From: Spongiactinospora rosea
Lineage (GTDB): Bacteria; Actinomycetota; Actinomycetes; Streptosporangiales; Streptosporangiaceae
Length of the DNA: 64,000 nucleotides
Reading direction: 5' to 3'
Assembly (NCBI RefSeq): GCF_003315795.1
Contig: NZ_QMEY01000019.1
Span: 107,773 to 171,772, forward strand
Made by a program: the position numbers and the translations under genes. Position 1 is the first letter of the stretch. Every line of letters begins with the position of its first letter. Below, in pieces: positions 58,555-64,000 of the stretch. The notes below the pieces were generated by a model, which was given only the letters and a program-made list of their open reading frames with translations, was not told the origin of the DNA and ran no database searches.

Positions 58555-59535
58555 TCAGCGTTCGCCGAGGACGGCCCGAAGGTCCGCGGCGGCAGGTGAG
58601 GTTCGCTGCTCCGGTGGCACGGCCTGCAGGACGAGCCGAGCGGTGTAGGTGACGGTATTGGTCCGATGGCCCGGTGCCACACCATCGATGATCTCCATCG
58701 CCGCTGCCAGCCCTTCCGCGATCCCGCCGTTCGCCACTGTGGCCAGCGCACCATGCAGCCGGGCGGCGGCCCGGTACTGGTAGTCCTTATGGCCGAACAC
58801 CGTTGTCCTGGCCTGCGCCGAACGGGATTCATCGCCGACCGTCGCATAGACCAGGCTGGCCGTCCACTCGGTTGGGCAGGCGTCATTCCAGTAGGACGGC
58901 ATCACACTGGGCACAGGGAGTTCGGCACCGCCGACCAGAGTCTCGGCCTGACGGAGCGCCGCCATCGCCTCGTCGTGACGCTGGAGCACGGCGGCGGCCC
59001 GGGCCTGCGCACAGAGCACATAGACCAGACCCCAGCTCGGCACCCCATCGGCGAGTCCGCGCGCGGCCTGCGTCAGCTCCAATACGACGCCCGGAGATCG
59101 CTGCCCATAGAGGGCATTACCCGCCTCGGTCCCTCGGATCCCGACCGCCAAAGACTGGTCTTTCGACGCATCGGCCGCCTGACGGGCCGTACGCCACCAC
59201 CGCAGGGAGGCTTCATGCTCGCTCAGCCGCCCCAGCGCATTCGCGTAAAGGGCCGCCAGGGCCGCCTGAATCCTGAGCAGATCCTCTATGCGTGCCGGGG
59301 AGGCCCGCTGGCGTTCCCTCAGCAGCGCGTCCAGCTCGACGCCGATCGCCTCCCGAACCTTGCCGACAGGCTGCGTGCACAGCCGTTGCCGCAGGTTCCC
59401 ACAGGTGCGCTCCCAGTCCTCCACGCTGCGGCCCTCGTCGCTCAGCGCGAGCAGTTGCCTGACCCGCTCCTGGTTTTCCATCGCGGTCAGACCGACACCG
59501 AGTGCGGCGGCCTGAATAAGACGGCGGCGCTCCAT
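58555..59535 (-). CDS. HTH-less tandem paralogue of the XRE/TPR regulator
   Basis: 326 aa, alpha-helical TPR-like repeats throughout (DLLRIQAALAALYANALGRL, ASLRWWRTARQAADASKDQS, LQRHDEAMAALRQAETLV). By eye it is roughly 70-75% identical to residues 97-426 of the adjacent upstream gene, starting from the same MERRRLIQAAA. It lacks the N-terminal HTH. In-frame codons upstream still resemble the paralogue's linker but run into the upstream gene's stop 24 codons earlier without another start codon. It may sense or bind a partner without DNA binding, or be a decaying copy; the intact long frame argues it is still used. Confidence 0.75.
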   Translation of the reverse strand: MERRRLIQAAALGVGLTAMENQERVRQLLALSDEGRSVEDWERTCGNLRQRLCTQPVGKVREAIGVELDALLRERQRASPARIEDLLRIQAALAALYANALGRLSEHEASLRWWRTARQAADASKDQSLAVGIRGTEAGNALYGQRSPGVVLELTQAARGLADGVPSWGLVYVLCAQARAAAVLQRHDEAMAALRQAETLVGGAELPVPSVMPSYWNDACPTEWTASLVYATVGDESRSAQARTTVFGHKDYQYRAAARLHGALATVANGGIAEGLAAAMEIIDGVAPGHRTNTVTYTARLVLQAVPPEQRTSPAAADLRAVLGER

Positions 59536-59607
59536 GTCCTCATCATTTCCGCCACCACGCTTTTCACCATTCCGGCGAAGTGACGAGTCCGTACCGAGGC
59601 GCGCTGT

Positions 59608-60888
59608 TCAGACATCCATCCCGAGGGTCGCACAAAGCTCTAGGGCGGCGGGTGAGGTTCTGTGCTCCCGTGGTACGGCATTCAGCACGATCAGAGCGGT
59701 GTGGGTCACCACATTGGTGCGATGGCCGGGGGGCGCGGCGTCGATGATCTCCGTCGCGGCGGTCAGCCCTTCCTTGATCCCGCCGTTCGCCACCGTGCAG
59801 AGCGCCGTGTGCAGTCGCGCGGCGGTCCGGTATTGGTAGTCCCGGTTGTTGGCGACCACCATGTCGGAGGCCCACGTCGAGCGCTCCTCATCCCCCGCCC
59901 CGGCGTAGACCATACTGGACGTCCACTCCGTGGCCCGGCCTCCGTTCCAATATGTGGGCATCACGCTGGACATGGGCAGTTCAGCACCACCGACCAGGTC
60001 CTCGGCCTGGCGTAGCGCGGCCAACGCCTCGTCATGACGCTGGAGTACGGTCGCCACCCGGGCCTGCCCGCATAGCACATAGACCAGACCCCAGCTCGGC
60101 ACCCCCCTGGCGAGCCCGTGAGCTGTCCGGGTAAGTTCCAGCACGGACTTCGGAGATCGCTGACCGTAGAGGGTGTTACCGGCCTCGGTCGCCCGGATAC
60201 CGATCGCCAGGTGCTGATCTTTCGACGCGTCGGCCGCCCGGCGGGCCGTGCGCCACCACCGCAAAGCGGCCTCATGCTCACCCAGCCGCCCCAGTGCATT
60301 TGCATACAGGGCTGCTAGAGCGGCCTGGATCCTGAGCAGATCGTCCCTGCCAGCCTGGGAAGCCCGCTGACGTTCCCTCAGCAGGGCGTTCAGCTCGATG
60401 CCGATCGCTTCCTGGATCTTGGCGGCAGGCCGTACGCGCAGCCCGTGCAACAGGTCTTCGCAGGTACTCTCCCACTCCTCCACACTGCGACTGTCATCGT
60501 CCTGATCCAGCGAGAGAAGTTGCCGTACCTGCTCATGATTTTCCATCGCGGTAAGACCGACGCCCACTGCGGCGGCCTGAATGAGGCGACGACGCTCCAT
60601 ATCTTCATAATCACCGTTTTCGTGATTTTTACCGCCTTTGCGAGCTTGATCCCTTAAATCGGCCGCAGCCTCACGAAGCCGGATCAACTCCCCCTCGGCC
60701 CCGTAGAGCGCGTCCAGCCGGGCGACGGTGTCCCGTGGCGGAATCCGCAGCCCTTGTTCGTACCGCCACAGCACGCTGTGGTGGGTCCGAGCTCCCAGCG
60801 CCACCTCGCGCAGGGTGGTGTCGCCACGGTGGCGGCGCAGTTCGTCGGCCAGCAACCGGGCGACATCAGGCGAATCCGGGTCAGGCAT
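59608..60888 (-). CDS. XRE-family regulator with TPR-like repeats
   Basis: 426 aa. An N-terminal helix-turn-helix (about 9-60): LLADELRRHRGDTTLREVAL, HHSVLWRYEQGLRIPPRDTV. A charged linker (RKGGKNHENGDYED) leads into TPR-like helical repeats from residue 97 to the end. This architecture is common in actinomycetes, where such proteins often bind small signals or peptides. AGGAGA lies 7 nt before the ATG. It is followed after 72 bp, in the same reading frame, by its HTH-less copy. Confidence 0.85.
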   Translation of the reverse strand: MPDPDSPDVARLLADELRRHRGDTTLREVALGARTHHSVLWRYEQGLRIPPRDTVARLDALYGAEGELIRLREAAADLRDQARKGGKNHENGDYEDMERRRLIQAAAVGVGLTAMENHEQVRQLLSLDQDDDSRSVEEWESTCEDLLHGLRVRPAAKIQEAIGIELNALLRERQRASQAGRDDLLRIQAALAALYANALGRLGEHEAALRWWRTARRAADASKDQHLAIGIRATEAGNTLYGQRSPKSVLELTRTAHGLARGVPSWGLVYVLCGQARVATVLQRHDEALAALRQAEDLVGGAELPMSSVMPTYWNGGRATEWTSSMVYAGAGDEERSTWASDMVVANNRDYQYRTAARLHTALCTVANGGIKEGLTAATEIIDAAPPGHRTNVVTHTALIVLNAVPREHRTSPAALELCATLGMDV

Positions 60889-61156
60889 ACCGCTTCTCCT
60901 GTCGCCAATCCTGGCACCGGCCCATCCGGCGACAGGTAACCGTTGGTGTGCGGAGAGTCACGAGACCACTATGACAGGGCAGCCAGCGCTGCACGGGATC
61001 TCCGGCTCAGATCACCCCACACTGCCGGGCCCCGGCCGGCTCTTCCCACCGGCCGCTGATCCCGTGGCCATGGCCCCGGGTTCGTCGTGCTCCGGGGTCA
61101 TGGCCACCACTTCGCTCCCCGAGTCCACGCGACTCACCGCACGAGGAGAACCGCGC

Positions 61157-61432
61157 ATGTACCAGTCGTGTGCTCACCCGCGCCCGCTCAGCGAGACCTT
61201 GTTGCTGGTCTGGGAGGTCCGCGAGCCGGGTCACCATGTGTCCGGCGTGACCGACGACCCGGCGAGCGCCCTGGTGAACCTCGTCCAGGAACTGCGCGCC
61301 TGCCTGGGCGAGGCCAACGCCATCATGCGCCCGGCCCGCCTGCACCCCAGCGGACGCCCGGAGTACGCCTACGGCCCGATCCTGATCCAGTTGCACCGCG
61401 ACCCGGCCACCGGCAAGGTCAAACACCTCTGA
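61157..61432 (+). CDS. Small protein of unknown function, 91 aa
   Basis: ATG preceded by GAGGAG at 8 nt. The sequence (LLLVWEVREPGHHVSGVTDD, NLVQELRACLGEANAIMRPA, YGPILIQLHRDPATGKV) looks like one small alpha/beta domain. The family is not recognised. It is divergent from the XRE/TPR regulator (268-bp gap with nothing else visible) and may be its target or partner. The open frame extends upstream to 60728, but without a ribosome site. Confidence 0.6.
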   Translation: MYQSCAHPRPLSETLLLVWEVREPGHHVSGVTDDPASALVNLVQELRACLGEANAIMRPARLHPSGRPEYAYGPILIQLHRDPATGKVKHL

Positions 61433-62094
61433 CGAAATGCGCGGGGCGGCGACTCAGGATCGGCGTCTGTGACAACGGCGCGGCATGCGCGGCCGGGGCG
61501 GTGACCGTGACCACCGTGGTGAGGGTGGTCACCGTCATCATCATGAGCAGCGCCGAGCACCACCGGCGCAAGCCCGTCGATAACTTTCGCAAGGAATACT
61601 CCAAGTCGTATGTTTTCGATGCACGATTTGGATGCACTCCGGGGCACAGAGGTTCGGAACAGGAAATGCATTGTCCACTTTTGGACACTGCTTCAGGTGA
61701 TGGCGGCAGCCATAATTACCATTGAGCCTTTTCAGGCTCAAGTTCCCTGGTCAGAGGCGGTAAGCGGGACACCAAAGCCGCATGATCAGGCGCCCTGTCG
61801 GGGGCTGCCGGGCCCGCCCCGAGCCCAGCACAGACACCCCTGACCTGCTTCAAGCGAACAATTGAAAAAAGCTCATTCTGACCACGCGCGCAGTCGGTGA
61901 CGTTGGCGACTGTCCGGAATCACCGTGGCCCCTCAGTCCGCAGGCCACAGATCAAACCCAGGCGGAAGGTCAGGCTGCGGGACCTCCGTCGTACAGCTCG
62001 CTGGTGAACCGCCCATGCGGGCCGGAACCACCCTCCGCCGGAACGCGGGATGCCCGGGTAGGGGGCACCCCGCGCGAGAGGCGGCGGCCGACTG
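61433..62094. other. Gene-poor region with three perfect hairpins
   Basis: 662 bp between the small gene and clpC, less GC-rich around 61590-61740. Visible structure: GTGACCACC/GGTGGTCAC with an 8-nt loop (61507-61532, a possible terminator for the small gene); TGTCCA/TGGACA with a CTTT loop (61672-61687); TTGAGCCT/AGGCTCAA with a TTTC loop (61722-61741); a direct repeat GATGCAC 13 bp apart (61618 and 61631). On the minus strand a 50-codon frame from a TTG at 61571 to 61419 encodes a signal-peptide-like segment. No gene here is well supported. Confidence 0.5.
62044..62074 (-). terminator. Strong terminator-like hairpin after clpC
   Basis: GCGGGGTGCCC / GGGCATCCCGC on the minus strand (11 pairs including one G-U, extendable by a C-G) with a 7-nt loop. 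It begins 21 nt after the clpC stop. There is no T-run, which is normal for actinomycete terminators. Confidence 0.65.
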
Positions 62095-64000
62095 TCAGTG
62101 GGCGGCGGGGGCCGGTTCGGTGCGGCGGTGGGTGCGCTTGGGCTCGCTGGTGATGACGAGGGCGTCGTTCTTCACGGCGACCTTGACGACCTGACCCGGG
62201 CGCAGGTCGCCGTAAAGGATCTTTTCCGACAGCGCGTCTTCCAGCTCGCGCTGGATCGTCCGCCGCAGCGGCCGGGCGCCCATCAGCGGGTCGTAGCCCC
62301 GGTCGGCCAGCAACTGCCTGGCGTCCTTGGTGACCCGCAGGCCGAGGTCGCGGTCCTTCAGGCGCTCGGCGAGCTGGTCGAGCATCAGATCCACGATCTG
62401 CAGCACCCAGTCCCTGGTGAGCTGGTGGAACACCACCGTGTCATCCACCCGGTTCAGGAACTCCGGCCGGAAGTGCTGCTTCAGCTCCTCCTGAACCTTC
62501 GCCTTCATCCGGTCGTAGTTGCTCTCCGCGTCGTTGTTACGCGCGAACCCGACCCCGATGCCCTTGGAGATGTCCCGCGTGCCCAGGTTGGTGGTCATGA
62601 TGATCACCGTGTTCTTGAAGTCGACCACCCGGCCCTGAGCATCGGTCAGCCGGCCGTCCTCCAGAATCTGCAGCAGCGAGTTGAAGATGTCCGGATGCGC
62701 CTTCTCGATCTCGTCGAACAGCACCACCGAGAACGGCTTGCGCCGCACCTTCTCGGTGAGCTGGCCGCCCTCCTCATACCCGACATAGCCGGGAGGAGAG
62801 CCGAACAGCCGCGAGACCGTGTGCTTCTCCATGAACTCCGACATGTCCAGCATGATCAGCGCGTCCTCGTCGCCGAACAGGAACTCCGCCAGCGCCTTGG
62901 ACAGCTCGGTCTTACCCACACCGGACGGACCGGCGAAGATGAACGACCCACCCGGACGCCGCGGGTCCTTCAACCCCGCACGCGTACGCCGGATCGACCG
63001 GGACAGGCCCTTGATCGCGTCGTCCTGGCCGATGATCCGCTTGTGCAGCTCATCTTCCATCCGCAGCAGCCGCTGCGACTCCTCCTCGGTGAGCTTGAAC
63101 ACCGGGATGCCGGTCGCCGTCGCCAGAACCTCCGCGATCTCCTCCTCGGTGACCTCGGCCACGACGTCCATGTCGCCGGCCTTCCACTCCTCCTCGCGCC
63201 GCTCGCGCACCCGCTGGAGCTCGTTCTCCCGATCGCGCAGCGCTGCGGCCTTCTCGAAGTCCTGCGCGTCGATCGCGGACTCCTTGTCGTACCGGACGTT
63301 GGCGATCTTCTCGTCGTACTCCCGCAGCTCGGGCGGCGCGGTCATCCGCCGGATGCGCATCCGCGAACCGGCCTCGTCGATCAGGTCGATCGCCTTGTCC
63401 GGCAGGAACCGGTCGCTGATGTAGCGGTCGGCGAACCGGGCCGCCGCCTCCACCGCGCCATCGGTGATGATCACCCGGTGATGGGCCTCATAGCGGTCGC
63501 GCAGCCCTTTGAGGATCTCGATCGTGTGCCCCAGCCCCGGCTCCGCCACCGGAATGCGCTGGAAGCGCCGCTCAAGAGCCGCGTCCTTCTCCAGATAGCG
63601 CCGGTATTCGTCGAGCGTGGTCGCACCGATGGTCTGCAGCTCGCCGCGGGCCAGCATCGGCTTGAGGATGCTGGCGGCGTCGATCGCGCCCTCCGCGGCG
63701 CCCGCGCCGACCAGGGTGTGCAACTCGTCGATGAACAGGATGATGTCACCACGGGTGCGGATCTCCTTGAGCACCTTCTTCAGGCGCTCCTCGAAGTCAC
63801 CGCGGTAACGCGACCCGGCCACCAGGGCGCCCAGATCGAGGGTGTAGAGCTGCTTGTCCTTCAGCGTCTCGGGCACCTCGCCCTTGACGATCTTCTGGGA
63901 CAGCCCCTCGACCACGGCGGTCTTGCCCACGCCGGGCTCGCCCACCAGGACCGGGTTGTTCTTGGTACGGCGGGACAGCACCTGCATGACCCGCTCGATC
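62095..64000 (-). CDS. clpC: ATP-dependent Clp protease ATP-binding subunit ClpC (5' end cut by window)
   Basis: Class I Hsp100 unfoldase feeding ClpP. The frame is open to the right edge (about 634 residues seen of about 840), so the N-domain repeats are missing. Seen in order: first AAA module with Walker A GEPGVGKTAVVEG, Walker B ILFIDELHTLVGAGAAEG and the loop GSRYRGDFEERLKKVL. The middle UVR-like coiled segment follows (YDKESAIDAQDFEKAAALRD). The second AAA module has GPSGVGKTELSKALAEFLFG, GSPPGYVGYEEGGQLTE and VLFDEIEKAHPDIF. The UVR segment marks it as ClpC rather than ClpB or ClpA. The C-terminal tail is RTHRRTEPAPAAH. Confidence 0.97.
   Translation of the reverse strand, partial: IERVMQVLSRRTKNNPVLVGEPGVGKTAVVEGLSQKIVKGEVPETLKDKQLYTLDLGALVAGSRYRGDFEERLKKVLKEIRTRGDIILFIDELHTLVGAGAAEGAIDAASILKPMLARGELQTIGATTLDEYRRYLEKDAALERRFQRIPVAEPGLGHTIEILKGLRDRYEAHHRVIITDGAVEAAARFADRYISDRFLPDKAIDLIDEAGSRMRIRRMTAPPELREYDEKIANVRYDKESAIDAQDFEKAAALRDRENELQRVRERREEEWKAGDMDVVAEVTEEEIAEVLATATGIPVFKLTEEESQRLLRMEDELHKRIIGQDDAIKGLSRSIRRTRAGLKDPRRPGGSFIFAGPSGVGKTELSKALAEFLFGDEDALIMLDMSEFMEKHTVSRLFGSPPGYVGYEEGGQLTEKVRRKPFSVVLFDEIEKAHPDIFNSLLQILEDGRLTDAQGRVVDFKNTVIIMTTNLGTRDISKGIGVGFARNNDAESNYDRMKAKVQEELKQHFRPEFLNRVDDTVVFHQLTRDWVLQIVDLMLDQLAERLKDRDLGLRVTKDARQLLADRGYDPLMGARPLRRTIQRELEDALSEKILYGDLRPGQVVKVAVKNDALVITSEPKRTHRRTEPAPAAH

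Noticed and set aside
61541..61741. 66-aa Cys-rich minus-strand frame
   Set aside because: Looks at first like a zinc-ribbon remnant, but the Cys spacing fits no motif I know and there is no ribosome site.
61610..61843. 77-aa plus-strand frame in the gene-poor region
   Set aside because: No ribosome site, no domain, mixed codon bias and it crosses both hairpins.

Overview
The window is from a high-GC Gram-positive actinomycete. Nearly every codon ends in G or C, GTG and TTG starts are common, genes overlap by GTGA/ATGA, iron regulation uses DmdR/IdeR-type boxes, and there is a clpC, a receptor Ser/Thr kinase and an XRE regulator with TPR-like repeats. The gene families suggest Streptosporangiales (Nonomuraea/Streptosporangium-like), but that placement is inference. 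I saw no tRNA, rRNA, CRISPR array, transposase or integrase.

Left part (1-26156), general metabolism and housekeeping. It starts with the body of a PAP2-phosphatase/diacylglycerol-kinase fusion, cut by the left edge, with an ATG-containing 12-bp minisatellite at its N-terminus. Next come a CehA/McbA metallohydrolase and a methylmalonyl-CoA mutase operon (mutA-mutB-meaB, minus strand). A zinc amidase is followed by a plus-strand run: receptor kinase, C39-like peptidase, S9 peptidase and M20 peptidase. An oligopeptide-type ABC operon without ATPase genes lies divergent from a LuxR regulator. Small regulators and unknowns follow: RsbW-like ATPase, nucleotidyltransferase, universal stress protein, DUF1707 protein, thioesterase and a 388-aa unknown.

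Middle part (26157-30456). An AT-richer leader precedes three translationally coupled genes: a signal-peptide membrane protein, a small P-loop protein with an unusual Walker B region, and a large Orc/Cdc6-like AAA ATPase. I do not recognise this combination; it is the best candidate here for an undescribed system.

Siderophore cluster (30473-58067). Two divergent iron-regulated operons meet at 33870-34118, where two iron boxes overlap two promoters. Leftward lie dhbC, dhbE and dhbB (2,3-dihydroxybenzoate synthesis and activation). Rightward lie a free aryl carrier protein, a 5136-aa four-module NRPS (C-A-T-E / C-A-T / C-A-T-E / C-A-T-TE), MbtH, a heterodimeric ABC exporter, a siderophore-binding lipoprotein, a siderophore-interacting flavoprotein, two FecCD permeases and dhbA. 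The adenylation codes read by eye suggest DHB-D-(Lys-like)-L-(Lys-like)-D-Ser-L-(N5-hydroxyornithine), a mixed catecholate-hydroxamate. The ornithine N-hydroxylase, the uptake ATPase and a phosphopantetheinyl transferase are not in the window.

Right part (58068-64000). A DUF2267 protein is followed by two tandem paralogues of an XRE/TPR regulator, the second without its HTH domain. Then come a small unknown gene, a 660-bp region with perfect hairpins, and most of clpC, cut by the right edge and followed by a strong terminator-like hairpin.
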